A stretch of DNA of 64,000 nt from CACIIZ01 sp045565285 (GTDB lineage: Bacteria > Pseudomonadota > Alphaproteobacteria > Rhodobacterales > Rhodobacteraceae): positions 1 to 64,000 of the forward strand of contig JBJLFR010000024.1 in the NCBI GenBank assembly GCA_045565285.1, given 5' to 3'. The notes below the pieces were generated by a model, which did not search any database, was not told where the DNA came from, and was given only the letters and a program-made list of their open reading frames with translations. Positions 19,663 through 29,255 of the stretch are shown here, one piece after another. The translations under genes and the position numbers were made by a program. Within the stretch, counting starts at the first letter, position 1, and every line of letters begins with the position of its first letter.

Positions 19663-20873
19663 CTATCTATTTCTCCAAAAACAACATCTAAAGAACCTAA
19701 AATAGCCGAAACATCTGCAAGTTGGTGACCTCTACAAAGATGATCGATGGCAGCTAAATGTAAAAAACCAGGAGATCTTAATTTCACCTTATAGGGTTTG
19801 TTTGTTCCATCAGCTACTAAAAAAACACCAAATTCTCCCTTTGGTGCTTCAACTGAAACATAAACTTCACCTTTTGGCACATGAAAACCTTCAGTATAAA
19901 GTTTAAAATGATGAATTAGAGCCTCCATAGATTTTTTCATATCAACCCTCTTAGGTGGAGCTATTTTACCCCTCACTAATATTTCATCACCTTTACATTT
20001 ATATAATTTCTCAATACTTTGTTGAATAATCTTAACGCTTTCTTTAATTTCCCAAATTCGACATAAATATCTATCATAACAATCACCATTTTTTCCAATT
20101 GGAATTTTAAACTCAAAATCATTATAACATTCGTAAGGTTGAGATCGCCTTAAATCCCAAGCCAAACCAGAACCTCGGACCATAACACCAGAAAAACCCC
20201 AATCAAATGCTTCATCTTTACTTACAACACCAATATCCACATTTCTTTGTTTAAAAATTCTATTTTCAGTTAATAAATCTTCTATGTCTTCAACTATTTT
20301 AGGAAATGAATCAGACCAATTCATAATATCATCTAATAATTCTTCAGAAAGATCCTGATGTACACCTCCAGGTCTAAAATAAGCTGCATGCAATCTGGCT
20401 CCACATGCTCGCTCATAAAAAACCATTAATTTCTCTCTTTCTTCAAATCCCCAAGAAATAGGAGTAAACGCACCAACATCCATTGCTTGTGTAGTAATAT
20501 TTAACAAATGGTTTAATATTCTCCCAATCTCACAATATAAAACTCTTATTAAAGAAGCTCGATAAGTAATTTTTACATTCAAAAGTTTTTCTATTGCTAA
20601 ACACCAAGCATGTTCTTGGTTCATTGGAGAAACATAGTCCAATCTATCAAAATAAGGTAAGTTTTGCAGGTAAGTTCTGCTTTCCATTAATTTTTCAGTA
20701 CCCCTATGAAGAAGTCCAATATGTGGGTCACATCTATCAACAACCTCCCCATCTAACTCTAACACCATTCTCAAAACCCCATGAGCAGCGGGGTGCTGGG
20801 GACCAAAATTGATGTTAAAGTTCCTGATAGAACTTTCATTTGTTTTTTTATTATTTTGAAAATTATTTACCAT
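19659..20873 (-). CDS. nuoD: NADH-quinone oxidoreductase subunit D
   Basis: NuoD is the 49-kDa subunit that lines the quinone site. The 404 residues contain the NFGPQHPAAHGVLR signature, DPHIGLLHRGTEKLME, YVSPMNQEHAW and the terminal SLDVVFGEIDR. It is separate from NuoC, not fused. It follows nuoC by 8 bp and overlaps nuoE by four bases. Confidence 0.96.
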   Translation of the reverse strand: MVNNFQNNKKTNESSIRNFNINFGPQHPAAHGVLRMVLELDGEVVDRCDPHIGLLHRGTEKLMESRTYLQNLPYFDRLDYVSPMNQEHAWCLAIEKLLNVKITYRASLIRVLYCEIGRILNHLLNITTQAMDVGAFTPISWGFEEREKLMVFYERACGARLHAAYFRPGGVHQDLSEELLDDIMNWSDSFPKIVEDIEDLLTENRIFKQRNVDIGVVSKDEAFDWGFSGVMVRGSGLAWDLRRSQPYECYNDFEFKIPIGKNGDCYDRYLCRIWEIKESVKIIQQSIEKLYKCKGDEILVRGKIAPPKRVDMKKSMEALIHHFKLYTEGFHVPKGEVYVSVEAPKGEFGVFLVADGTNKPYKVKLRSPGFLHLAAIDHLCRGHQLADVSAILGSLDVVFGEIDR

Positions 20874-20881
20874 TTTTTTTA

Positions 20882-21487
20882 TTATTTTTCTTGCTGTTCA
20901 TCGTTTTTTTCAAATACAAAACCTTCACCTTCCCAAGGACTCATAAAGTCAAACCTTCTATATTCTTGGGTAAGTTTTACTGGCTCATAAACCACTTTTT
21001 TTCTTTCTTGGTCGTACCTAAGTTCTAGATAACCAGTAGTTGGAAAATCTTTTCTAAGTGGATGTCCTTTAAAACCATAGTCGGTAAGTATTCTACGCAT
21101 ATCCGGATGATTAGAAAATAAAATTCCATACATATCGAATACTTCTCTTTCAAACCAATTAGCGGCAGTAAATAGATTTGTTATTGAGGGAACAACTTGC
21201 CCATCTTTAATTGATGATTTTATTCTAATTCTTATATTTTGCTGCATAGATAAATAATGATAAACTAATATAAATCTCTCTTCTTCTTCAGGGTAATCTA
21301 TAGCTGTGATATCTATAAGTGTTCTAAATTTACAAATGTTATTATTTTTTAAAATAGAAGTTATTTTTTCAATTGATGAAAAAACGATAAATATCGAAAG
21401 ATGATCATACTCAATACTAGAAGAAATTATATCTTCAGAAAAATTAGATAATAAAAAATCATTTAAATCTCTGAGTGAATCATCCAA
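20882..21487 (-). CDS. nuoC: NADH-quinone oxidoreductase subunit C
   Basis: NuoC is the 30-kDa peripheral subunit of complex I. The 201 residues include the diagnostic ERE(V)FDMYGI segment, the NHPDMRRILTDYGFKGHPLRKDFP signature region (about residues 125-150) and the terminal FDFMSPWEG. It follows nuoB by 12 bp. Confidence 0.95.
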   Translation of the reverse strand: MDDSLRDLNDFLLSNFSEDIISSSIEYDHLSIFIVFSSIEKITSILKNNNICKFRTLIDITAIDYPEEEERFILVYHYLSMQQNIRIRIKSSIKDGQVVPSITNLFTAANWFEREVFDMYGILFSNHPDMRRILTDYGFKGHPLRKDFPTTGYLELRYDQERKKVVYEPVKLTQEYRRFDFMSPWEGEGFVFEKNDEQQEK

Positions 21488-21499
21488 TGCTGATACCTA

Positions 21500-22033
21500 C
21501 TATCTTGCTAAAGTCCCAGTTCTTCGAATTTTACGCTGAAGCTGTAATATACCATAAAGTAAGGCTTCCGCAGTTGGTGGACAACCAGGAACATAAATAT
21601 CAACAGGAACAATTCTATCACAACCCCTTACTACTGAATAAGAATAATGGTAATACCCCCCCCCATTAGCGCAAGATCCCATAGAAATAACATATCTTGG
21701 CTCTGGCATTTGATCATAAACTTTTCTAAGTGCTGGAGCCATTTTATTAGTTAATGTACCTGCAACAATCATTAGGTCTGACTGGCGTGGACTTGCTCTA
21801 GGTGCAGTACCAAATCTTTCCAAATCATATCTTGGAGTTGAAGTATGCATCATTTCAACAGCACAACAAGCTAACCCAAAAGTCATCCAATGCAAACTCC
21901 CTGTCCTAGCCCAGTTAATTACATCTTGTGTAGAAGTCTGAATAAAACCTTTATTAGTTATACTATCAGAGATTTTTCTAGTTTCGTAATCTTTATCAAT
22001 CCCCATAACTTTGCTACTGTTACTTAATCCCAT
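21500..22033 (-). CDS. nuoB: NADH-quinone oxidoreductase subunit B
   Basis: NuoB holds the terminal 4Fe-4S cluster N2. Ligand motifs FGLACCAVEMMH, GSCANGGGYYHYSYS and PGCPPTAEAL are all present. The frame is open further upstream, but the ATG at 22033 (MGLSNSSK) is the better start: it overlaps the nuoA stop by ten bases and gives 177 residues, a normal length. Confidence 0.96.
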   Translation of the reverse strand: MGLSNSSKVMGIDKDYETRKISDSITNKGFIQTSTQDVINWARTGSLHWMTFGLACCAVEMMHTSTPRYDLERFGTAPRASPRQSDLMIVAGTLTNKMAPALRKVYDQMPEPRYVISMGSCANGGGYYHYSYSVVRGCDRIVPVDIYVPGCPPTAEALLYGILQLQRKIRRTGTLAR

Positions 22034-22389
22034 TCTAAAGCACCCTTTTTCCACTCATATATAAAGCCTACAGTTAAAACAAATAAAAAGATCATCATAG
22101 AAAAATATCCAAAAAATCCTATTTCGCCAAAACTTATAGCCCAGGGAAAAAGAAAGGCTACTTCTAAATCAAATATGATGAAGAGAATTGCGACAAGATA
22201 AAATCGAACATCGAATTTCATTCTTGCATCATCGAATGCGTTAAACCCACACTCATAAGCTGAAACTTTTTCTACATCTGGATTTCTAACAGCAATTATA
22301 AAACCAGCAAGAATAAAAGTAATACCTATTACTAATGCGAGTCCTAAAAAAATAAGAATAGGCAAATAGCTAATAGCAATTTGATTCAA
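22024..22389 (-). CDS. nuoA: NADH-quinone oxidoreductase subunit A
   Basis: NuoA (ND3) is a three-helix membrane subunit of complex I. The 121 residues include the conserved loop KVSAYECGFNAFDDARMKFDVRFYLVA (read as AYECGF and RMKFDVRFYLVAILFIIFDLE, which are hallmarks). The start is a TTG, supported by the strong GGGGGGAGGA ribosome binding site at 22394-22403. It is the first gene of the nuoA-N/birA/rnj operon. Confidence 0.95.
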   Translation of the reverse strand: MNQIAISYLPILIFLGLALVIGITFILAGFIIAVRNPDVEKVSAYECGFNAFDDARMKFDVRFYLVAILFIIFDLEVAFLFPWAISFGEIGFFGYFSMMIFLFVLTVGFIYEWKKGALEWD

Positions 22390-22403
22390 GAAATCCTCCC
22401 CCC
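22387..22403 (-). promoter_or_regulatory. Ribosome binding site fixing the TTG start of nuoA
   Basis: On the minus strand GGGGGGAGGA (22394-22403) sits four to five bases before a TTG at 22387-22389. No ATG is available at that spacing. The unusually G-rich site in a very AT-rich genome suggests that the sixteen-gene operon starts with strong translation initiation. Further upstream a TTGACG at 22449-22454 could be a -35 element, but no good -10 accompanies it at 17 bp. Confidence 0.6.
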
Positions 22404-22530
22404 ATAAGTATAATCTAATGACTTCGGTTTACTCTTAGTTAACATTCTCGTCAACACTCTAAAACACTTTACCAAAGATCACAAGGTCGCACCAAATAAT
22501 TAAAAAAAAGAATATTTAGATGTTAAAATT

Positions 22531-23676
22531 TTATTCCACATTATTAATTAAATTAAAAATCTGAGCTTCTTTTTTTATTTCGCCAAGCCATTCAGATACT
22601 ATTTGAGGTGTTTTTGGTGCTGCACTTACTCCTAAAGGAATTTTATTTTTCAACACACCTTCAACCGCTAATGCCACTGGTATTGATACCAACCTAGCCA
22701 TAGCTGTACTATTATCATCACCCCAAGCATCCAACAAATAAGATCTATCAAAAATAAGTACATTATCTTGTGATGCTTTTAAAGATACATTTAAAACTAC
22801 TCGATCTTTCTCTTTTTCCTCATAAGAATATTTTTGCCAAAGTTCTTTGGAAAGTTTATCAAGTGTTTCATAATCACTTTCAATATTAATTTGTTCAATA
22901 ACTTGAAAAATTTCCTTCCATGCGTTTTTCCAGCCAAGATTTCTTAAAGTACCTCTAACAAATCTTTTTATTCTCCAGTTACTTCCAAATTCATATTGAT
23001 CAATAAATGGTAGACTATCTCGATTAGGATAAACTTCAAATTTCTCATTTTTAATTGATGGAATTTCGTGTACTTTTACATTATGCCAAGGTCTTAATGT
23101 TTCTACATGCTTAAAGTTTTCTATTGATCTTGCTTCAGATTTTAAAGCTTTTAAAACACCTAATGGGGACCAACTAAATTTATAGCAAAAATCATTAGGT
23201 TTTTTTGGTAATCCACCACAAAATGAAAAAAATTCAACCATATTGCTTTCATTATAACCATGAAATTCCTTATATTGTTTAACTAAGTCATGCGCCATTA
23301 AATGATCTATGCCAGGATCAAGACCAACTTCATTTAAAAAAACTAAACTTTGGTTGATTGCATCATTATTTAATTTTTGAATTTCCTCAGATATATATGA
23401 AGATGAAACAAAATTTGCATTCTTTTTTAGACATAACCTGGCTACATCTAGATGATGGCTAGCTGGGAGCATAGAAATTAAGATATCACCTTTTTTTATT
23501 TTTTTTTCGAGTTCATTAAAATTAAACTCATGAATATTGTTTGTTAAGTCACCCAATAAACTGTGAGCTTTCTCTAAAGTTCTATTCCATACAAATGTAT
23601 CATAACCTGTCTTTAAAAGTTTTCTTAATCCTGGTATTGAAGAAAGACCTGTTCCCAACCAATGTACTCTAGACAT
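22531..23676 (-). CDS. Saccharopine dehydrogenase-type protein (glutamate-forming/reductase half)
   Basis: The protein matches the saccharopine reductase (Lys9-like) family, which interconverts saccharopine and aminoadipate semialdehyde plus glutamate. An N-terminal Rossmann fold starts VHWLGTGLSSIPGLRKLL, and a GLDPGIDHLMAHDL segment and FFSFCGGLP follow, all typical. Length is 381 residues. It lies 14 bp downstream of the lysine-forming saccharopine dehydrogenase-type gene, so the two probably act in sequence on lysine via saccharopine. Direction (degradation or synthesis) cannot be told from sequence; degradation is more likely in a proteobacterium. Confidence 0.85.
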   Translation of the reverse strand: MSRVHWLGTGLSSIPGLRKLLKTGYDTFVWNRTLEKAHSLLGDLTNNIHEFNFNELEKKIKKGDILISMLPASHHLDVARLCLKKNANFVSSSYISEEIQKLNNDAINQSLVFLNEVGLDPGIDHLMAHDLVKQYKEFHGYNESNMVEFFSFCGGLPKKPNDFCYKFSWSPLGVLKALKSEARSIENFKHVETLRPWHNVKVHEIPSIKNEKFEVYPNRDSLPFIDQYEFGSNWRIKRFVRGTLRNLGWKNAWKEIFQVIEQINIESDYETLDKLSKELWQKYSYEEKEKDRVVLNVSLKASQDNVLIFDRSYLLDAWGDDNSTAMARLVSIPVALAVEGVLKNKIPLGVSAAPKTPQIVSEWLGEIKKEAQIFNLINNVE

Positions 23677-23690
23677 TTTTAATCCTTTTT

Positions 23691-24761
23691 TTAAATCTTA
23701 TTAATATTATCATAAAATATTTTCTCTGCTCCACTCCATACCCCTGTTTTGTCTAGATCAAAATCTAACAAATAAGGCATGAGTTGGTTTTCAAAATCTA
23801 GACTGCTTTCTTTAGGAAGCATAGCTGGCAAATTATCAATTGCAGTTATTAATAGGGGATTTTTTCCTTTAATAATAAATTGATAAGGATTATTGAAAGA
23901 TGATGGTTCATCATATAATGGTATTGTATTAAAATCACTACCAGGATCACAAGATACATCTGAAATTAAAGTTAATTTTCTCTCATTTATTATATCACTT
24001 TTCTGAAGGAATTTGACTGATTTGTTTGAAGATAAAACACAATTTATAAAAATATCATGTTCTAAAATTTCAGGAAAAGATTTTTTGTTATAAGTTTCTT
24101 TTATATCCCATACAGTAATCTTAAATCCTAAAGATTTAAAAAAATCACAGGCACCTCTTCCTACTCTCCCACTAGCCCCAATAAGTATAATTTTTGGGGT
24201 TCGATTACCCCTTTTTTTATATAAATCAACTTTATCTTTAGCATTTTCAATTAAATATTTTCTTGAAGTAGAAACTGGGATTTTAATACCTAAATCCAAA
24301 TTATTATTCTTGAAATTTAACCAAATGTCTAATCCTACGAATGCTCCTGAAAATCCAGCATAATATCCAAATGCAGCTACTCGCTTACTATTTGAATCCA
24401 GCAAATATTCTAAATCATACAAAATACCCTCATTTTTTTTGAAATTATTTAGTATTTGATTAGAATCTTTTTGTTTTTTGAAAGCATGAGCAAACATTAT
24501 ATGCTTTTGACTTAATTTAAAGTTTTGATTAATTTCTTTTAAACCTATTACAGTTATGCTTTTATCTTTAGTAACCCAAGAACCTTTTTTTACTATTTGA
24601 CAGCCTTTGTGTTTATAATCAGACGTTTTGAAAATTCTTTTTTCACAATCTTCAACACTTACTTCGAAACCTAAATCTAAAAGTCTTTTTGCTCCATCGG
24701 GAGAAATAGGAGTACGAAATTCATCAATCCTATTTTCACATCGCAACCAAAAGTGCGTCAT
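23691..24761 (-). CDS. Saccharopine dehydrogenase (NAD+, L-lysine-forming) type
   Basis: A Lys1-like enzyme that interconverts lysine plus 2-oxoglutarate and saccharopine. The N-terminal LRCENRIDEFRTPISPDGAKRL motif region (about residues 4-26) is the alanine dehydrogenase/saccharopine dehydrogenase pattern, and the NAD-binding fold is IILIGASGRVGRGACDF. I chose the second methionine (MTHFWLR) because the first one lies closer to the tRNA-Asp 3' end and adds non-conserved residues. Length is 357 residues. It is the first gene of a two-gene operon with the reductase. Confidence 0.88.
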   Translation of the reverse strand: MTHFWLRCENRIDEFRTPISPDGAKRLLDLGFEVSVEDCEKRIFKTSDYKHKGCQIVKKGSWVTKDKSITVIGLKEINQNFKLSQKHIMFAHAFKKQKDSNQILNNFKKNEGILYDLEYLLDSNSKRVAAFGYYAGFSGAFVGLDIWLNFKNNNLDLGIKIPVSTSRKYLIENAKDKVDLYKKRGNRTPKIILIGASGRVGRGACDFFKSLGFKITVWDIKETYNKKSFPEILEHDIFINCVLSSNKSVKFLQKSDIINERKLTLISDVSCDPGSDFNTIPLYDEPSSFNNPYQFIIKGKNPLLITAIDNLPAMLPKESSLDFENQLMPYLLDFDLDKTGVWSGAEKIFYDNINKI

Positions 24762-24778
24762 TTTATTAAAAATCAAAA

Positions 24779-24855
24779 TGGCGCGGTTGACGGGACTCGA
24801 ACCCGCGACCTCCGGCGTGACAGGCCGGCACTCTAACCAACTGAGCTACAACCGC
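24779..24855 (-). tRNA. tRNA-Asp (anticodon GTC)
   Basis: The reverse complement folds as a complete cloverleaf: acceptor GCGGTTG pairs with CAACCGC, the D arm is GCTCAGTTGGTTAGAGT, the anticodon loop CTGTCAC carries GTC, and the T arm is CGCGGGTTCGAGTCCCG. The discriminator is G, as expected for tRNA-Asp, and CCA is encoded (24779-24781). It lies just upstream of the saccharopine dehydrogenase operon on the same strand. Confidence 0.97.
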
Positions 24856-24971
24856 AATTAATATCATATTATAATACTTTTAAACTCTTGGATTTGAGTA
24901 TTGTCAAGAAAAAGATTATAAAAATATATAAATATAGTCTTAAAAATTAAAGTAATTTAATATAAAATTGA

Positions 24972-25047
24972 TGGTGGGTGATAAGAGACTCGAACTCCTG
25001 ACATCTTCGGTGTAAACGAAGCGCTCTACCAACTGAGCTAATCACCC
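24972..25047 (-). tRNA. tRNA-Val (anticodon TAC)
   Basis: The reverse complement gives acceptor GGGTGAT pairing with ATCACCC, D arm TAGCTCAGTTGGTAGAGC, anticodon loop TTTACAC with anticodon TAC, and T arm CAGGAGTTCGAGTCTCTT. The discriminator is A and CCA is encoded (24972-24974). Spacer to tRNA-Asp is about 116 bp, so the two may be co-transcribed. Confidence 0.97.
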
Positions 25048-25131
25048 CAGATAATGTAAGAGACAATAATAATTATATATACTAAATACAATAACTAATT
25101 TATTTAATAACAAATTATTAAATTATTTTAT

Positions 25132-27546
25132 TTAATGGGCAATAGAGGTCTCACTGTCTAAGTCATCTTCACCCTTGTTATTTTCTGCACTAGTTCCGAT
25201 AATAGATGTTGGATCCCATTCAATAGCTTTGGGCTTTTCTATTAATGCAATATTCAATACTTCATTCACATGAGAAAGTGGAATAATCTCAAGACCATTT
25301 TTAACCTGATCAGGAATTTCTCTTAAGTCTTTAGCATTATCTTTAGGGATCAAAACAGTTTTTATTCCTCCACGCAAGGCAGCTAATAATTTTTCCTTTA
25401 AACCACCAATTGGTAAAATATTGCCACGAAGTGTAACCTCACCTGTCATAGCTATGTCTCTACGAATTGGTATTTCTGTAAGAACAGAAACTATGGATGT
25501 GACCATTGCTATGCCAGCAGACGGACCATCCTTAGGCGTTGCACCCTCTGGTACATGGACATGAATGTCTAACTTTTCAAAAAGTGGTGGTTTAATACCA
25601 AGGGAGGGAGATTTTGATCTTACAAAACTTGATGCGGCATCAATGCTTTCTTTCATAACTTCGCCAAGTTTACCTGTAGATTTCATTCTACCTTTACCAG
25701 GTAATTGCAAAGCTTCGATAGACAATAGATCGCCTCCAGTTTCAGTCCAAGCTAGTCCAGTAGTAACTCCAATTTGATTTTCTTCCTCAGCCAGACCAAA
25801 TTTAAATTTTTTAACTCCCAAGAAGTCTTCGATGTTCTTCAAATTAATATTAATTTTTTTAGTTTCACCTTTAATAATTTTTGTTAAAGATTTCCGACAA
25901 AGTTTTGCTATTTCCCTTTCCAAATTACGCACACCTGCTTCTCTAGTATATCTTCTTATTATTTCTAAGAGACCATTTTCGTTAATGCTAAATTCAGAAT
26001 CTTTAAGACCGTGTGCTTTAATCTGTTTAGAAATTAAATGTTCAGTAGCAATATCGCGCTTTTCAATTTCTGTATAACCTGCAAGACTAATAATTTCCAT
26101 TCTATCTAATAGTGGTCTTGCCATATTATATGTATTAGCAGTAGTAATAAACATTACATTGGATAAATCATATTCCACTTCTAAATAATGATCTGTAAAG
26201 GTACTATTTTGTTCAGGGTCAAGTACTTCCAACATAGCACTAGCAGGATCACCTCTAAAATCTCTACCCATTTTATCTACTTCATCTAAAAGAATAAGAG
26301 GATTTGTTGTTTTTGCTTTTTTCATGGACTGAATAATTTTTCCAGGCATAGAACCAATGTAGGTTCTTCTATGACCTCTTATTTCACTCTCATCATGGAC
26401 ACCGCCTAAAGCAATACGAATAAATTCTCTACCAGTAGCTGATGCAATTGATTTTCCTAAGGATGTTTTACCAACACCAGGAGGACCTACCAAACAAAGA
26501 ATTGGACCTTTAATTTTTCTGGATCTTTGTTGTATTGCTAAATATTCAACAATTCTTTCTTTGACCTTTTCTAAACCACAATGATCATCATCAAGTGTTT
26601 TCTGAGCCCTATGAAGATCTTTCTTAACTCTACTTTGTTTTCCCCAGGGGATGGAAAGTATCCAATCTAAATAATTCCTTACTACAGTTGCTTCAGCTGA
26701 CATTGGAGACATAGATTTTAACTTTTTCAATTCTGCTAATGCCTTATCTTTAGCTTCTTTACTTAGTTTGATTTTTGAAATCTTTTCTTCAAGTTCAACT
26801 AACTCATCTTGAGTTTCAGAACCATCCCCCAATTCTTTTTGAATGGCTTTCATCTGTTCATTAAGATAATATTCTCTTTGTGTCCGTTCCATTTGGTTTT
26901 TAACTCGAGATTTAATTTTTTTCTCAACTCTTAAAACACTCATTTCACCTTGCATTAAACTAAAAATAGTCTCTAATCTTTTGCGTAAATCAATAATTTC
27001 TAAAAGTTCTTGTTTTTTTTCAACAGAGATACTTAAATGACCAGCTACAGTATCTGCTAATTTTGAGGGACTATCAGCATCAGTAATGGCTTTAAGAGCT
27101 TCCTCAGGTACATTTTTGTTTAATTTAGCATACCGATCAAACTCATCTATAACTGATCTCCTGAGAGCCTCAATTTCTTCAGTTTTCTTAATTGTATCAT
27201 TTGAAATTGTTGCTTCAGCTTCAAAAAAGTTTTCATTAGAAATAAACTTATTAATTTTAACTCTATTTTTTCCTTCTACTAAAATTTTAACTGCACCATC
27301 AGGTAATTTCAAAATTTGTAGGACATTTGCCGTTACACCAATTTTATTTATAGTTTCTTCAGTTGGTTCATCTTGTGTTGCATCAATTTGACTAGCTAAA
27401 ATAATTTCTTTGTTTTCTTTCATAACCTCTTCTAAAGCTCGAACAGATTTTTCTCTTCCAACAAAAAGTCTGACTATCATGTTAGGAAAAACCACAATAT
27501 CTCTTAAAGGTAATACTGGTTGAATGATTTTATTTTCTTTAGCCAT
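25132..27546 (-). CDS. lon: ATP-dependent protease Lon
   Basis: Lon degrades misfolded and regulatory proteins in the cytoplasm. The 804 residues contain, in order, the N-terminal substrate-binding domain (PVLPLRDIVVFPNM), a coiled-coil-rich middle, an AAA+ module with Walker A GPPGVGKTSLGKS and Walker B LILLDEVDKM, and the S16 protease domain with PKDGPSAGIAM around the catalytic serine and the downstream lysine region GGLKEKLLAA. Length is normal. It lies about 85 bp downstream of tRNA-Val's 5' side on the same strand. Confidence 0.96.
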   Translation of the reverse strand: MAKENKIIQPVLPLRDIVVFPNMIVRLFVGREKSVRALEEVMKENKEIILASQIDATQDEPTEETINKIGVTANVLQILKLPDGAVKILVEGKNRVKINKFISNENFFEAEATISNDTIKKTEEIEALRRSVIDEFDRYAKLNKNVPEEALKAITDADSPSKLADTVAGHLSISVEKKQELLEIIDLRKRLETIFSLMQGEMSVLRVEKKIKSRVKNQMERTQREYYLNEQMKAIQKELGDGSETQDELVELEEKISKIKLSKEAKDKALAELKKLKSMSPMSAEATVVRNYLDWILSIPWGKQSRVKKDLHRAQKTLDDDHCGLEKVKERIVEYLAIQQRSRKIKGPILCLVGPPGVGKTSLGKSIASATGREFIRIALGGVHDESEIRGHRRTYIGSMPGKIIQSMKKAKTTNPLILLDEVDKMGRDFRGDPASAMLEVLDPEQNSTFTDHYLEVEYDLSNVMFITTANTYNMARPLLDRMEIISLAGYTEIEKRDIATEHLISKQIKAHGLKDSEFSINENGLLEIIRRYTREAGVRNLEREIAKLCRKSLTKIIKGETKKININLKNIEDFLGVKKFKFGLAEEENQIGVTTGLAWTETGGDLLSIEALQLPGKGRMKSTGKLGEVMKESIDAASSFVRSKSPSLGIKPPLFEKLDIHVHVPEGATPKDGPSAGIAMVTSIVSVLTEIPIRRDIAMTGEVTLRGNILPIGGLKEKLLAALRGGIKTVLIPKDNAKDLREIPDQVKNGLEIIPLSHVNEVLNIALIEKPKAIEWDPTSIIGTSAENNKGEDDLDSETSIAH

Positions 27547-27684
27547 TTTAATCCCTAACTTTTAACTCAACAGATTATAAAAATTAATTATCTTTGTTTA
27601 TAGATATGATCATTAATCGACAGTTTCAAGAAATACATTTAATTTAATTTTATTAGCTCTCAATGAAAAAAAACTTATAAAAAA

Positions 27685-28803
27685 TCAAAGTAATGGTAAA
27701 TCTCCAGTTTGCTGTAATTCATAAAATTTTATTGAAAATTCATTTAATTTTTTTTTCATAATTGCATTTCGGATATCATTCATTAATTCCTGATAATAAA
27801 ATAAGTTATGCCATGTAAGTAGCATAGCTGAAATAATTTCTCCTGATTTGTGTACATGATGTAAATATGATCTTGTATAATTCAGACATGTGTAACAATC
27901 ACAATCAGGATCTAAAGGTCTTGAGTCTTTTTTATGCCTTGAATTTTTTATATTTATAGGTCCTCTTCTAGTTAAAGCTTGTCCTGTCCTACCAGATCTA
28001 GTTGGAAGAACACAATCAAACATATCAATACCCCTTAGTACTGCTCCAACAATATCACCTGGTTTACCAACTCCCATTAGGTATCTAGGTTTATTTTCAG
28101 GGAATATATGGACAGATGTATCTAATACTCTAAACATTTGAACTTGTGGTTCACCTACTGCTAAACCTCCAATGGCATAACCTTGAAAATCAATTTCTAA
28201 AAGTTTTTTTGTACTTTCATCTCTTAAATCATTATATATACCACCTTGCTGAATACCAAATAATATACCAGAATTGGTTAAATCGAATTCTTCTTTAGAT
28301 CTAATAGCCCATTCCATTGACCTTCGCATACTCTTAGCAATATTATTTTTATTTGATTCAAAACTTGCACAATCATCGAAGCACATAATGATATCACTAC
28401 CTAAAATTTTTTGTATTTTTACTGAATATTCTGGAGATAGAAAGTATTTTTTACCATCTATATGAGATTGAAATTCCACTCCATCATCTGACTTTTTAGA
28501 TAACCCACTTAAACTCATAACTTGAAAACCACCACTGTCAGTAAGTATTGGTCTTTCCCAATTCATAAATTTGTGTAACCCACCTAACTGATTGATTATT
28601 TTTTCACCTGGTCTCAACATAAGATGATAGGTATTACAAAGAATAATATCAGCTCCTAAAAGTTTTACATTTTCTGGAAGCATTGCTTTTACGGTAGCTG
28701 CTGTACCAACTGGCATAAAAGCTGGAGTATTAATTGTTCCGCGAGTCAATTTTAACTCACCTAGTCTAGCTTTACCGTCTTTACCTTTAATCTTGAAATT
28801 CAT
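27685..28803 (-). CDS. tgt: Queuine/preQ1 tRNA-ribosyltransferase
   Basis: Tgt exchanges guanine 34 for preQ1 in tRNAs with GUN anticodons. The 372 residues show LTDSGGFQVMSL around the first catalytic Asp, GIQQGG, the GGLAVGEP motif, MGVGKPGDIV, GIDMFDCVLPTR with the nucleophilic Asp, and the zinc site CDCYTC plus a His near the C-terminus. It is divergent from the SufT-like gene with about 46 bp between starts, so the two promoters must lie close together. Confidence 0.96.
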   Translation of the reverse strand: MNFKIKGKDGKARLGELKLTRGTINTPAFMPVGTAATVKAMLPENVKLLGADIILCNTYHLMLRPGEKIINQLGGLHKFMNWERPILTDSGGFQVMSLSGLSKKSDDGVEFQSHIDGKKYFLSPEYSVKIQKILGSDIIMCFDDCASFESNKNNIAKSMRRSMEWAIRSKEEFDLTNSGILFGIQQGGIYNDLRDESTKKLLEIDFQGYAIGGLAVGEPQVQMFRVLDTSVHIFPENKPRYLMGVGKPGDIVGAVLRGIDMFDCVLPTRSGRTGQALTRRGPINIKNSRHKKDSRPLDPDCDCYTCLNYTRSYLHHVHKSGEIISAMLLTWHNLFYYQELMNDIRNAIMKKKLNEFSIKFYELQQTGDLPLL

Positions 28804-28849
28804 AACAAATCTATTTAAGTTAGTTATAATAAATAGTGAAGGTATAAAA

Positions 28850-29245
28850 ATGGATGAATTAAAAAATAATACATCTCATACTACAGATGCTTACGATAGC
28901 CAAATTGAAAATGTATCATTAATAAAACCTTCAACTACGGATCACCCTCTTTACAATAACGTAGTAGAAGCATGTAAGACAGTATATGATCCCGAAATTC
29001 CAGTGAATATATACGATCTAGGGTTAATTTATACTATTGAAATTAATGATGATGGCGATGCCTCAATTTTAATGAGTCTTACTGCTCCTGGTTGTCCTGT
29101 CGCAGAAGATATGCCTGGTTGGGTTTCTGAAGCCATTAAACCCGTGGATGGAATTAAATCGGTTAATGTTGATATAGTATGGGAACCTCAGTGGGGAATG
29201 GATATGATGAGTGATGAAGCACGCCTAGAATTAGGTTTTATGTAA
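28850..29245 (+). CDS. SufT-like iron-sulfur assembly protein (DUF59/MIP18 family)
   Basis: A DUF59 protein of the SufT/PaaD class, which helps mature Fe-S proteins. The core is YDPEIPVNIYDLGLIYTIEI, MSLTAPGCP with the conserved Cys, and a WEPQWGMDMMSDEARLELG C-terminus that is characteristic of SufT. The frame is open from 28793, but ATG 28850 (MDELKNN) has GAAGGT before it and avoids overlap with tgt. The product is 131 residues. It is followed 10 bp later by an A-type Fe-S carrier gene, which supports the role. No sufBCD genes are in the window. Confidence 0.9.
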   Translation: MDELKNNTSHTTDAYDSQIENVSLIKPSTTDHPLYNNVVEACKTVYDPEIPVNIYDLGLIYTIEINDDGDASILMSLTAPGCPVAEDMPGWVSEAIKPVDGIKSVNVDIVWEPQWGMDMMSDEARLELGFM

Positions 29246-29255
29246 GAATAGTACT

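Noticed and set aside
24779..25047. tRNA-linked integration site
   Set aside because: Both tRNA genes are intact, with no duplicated 3' end and no integrase or foreign genes nearby.
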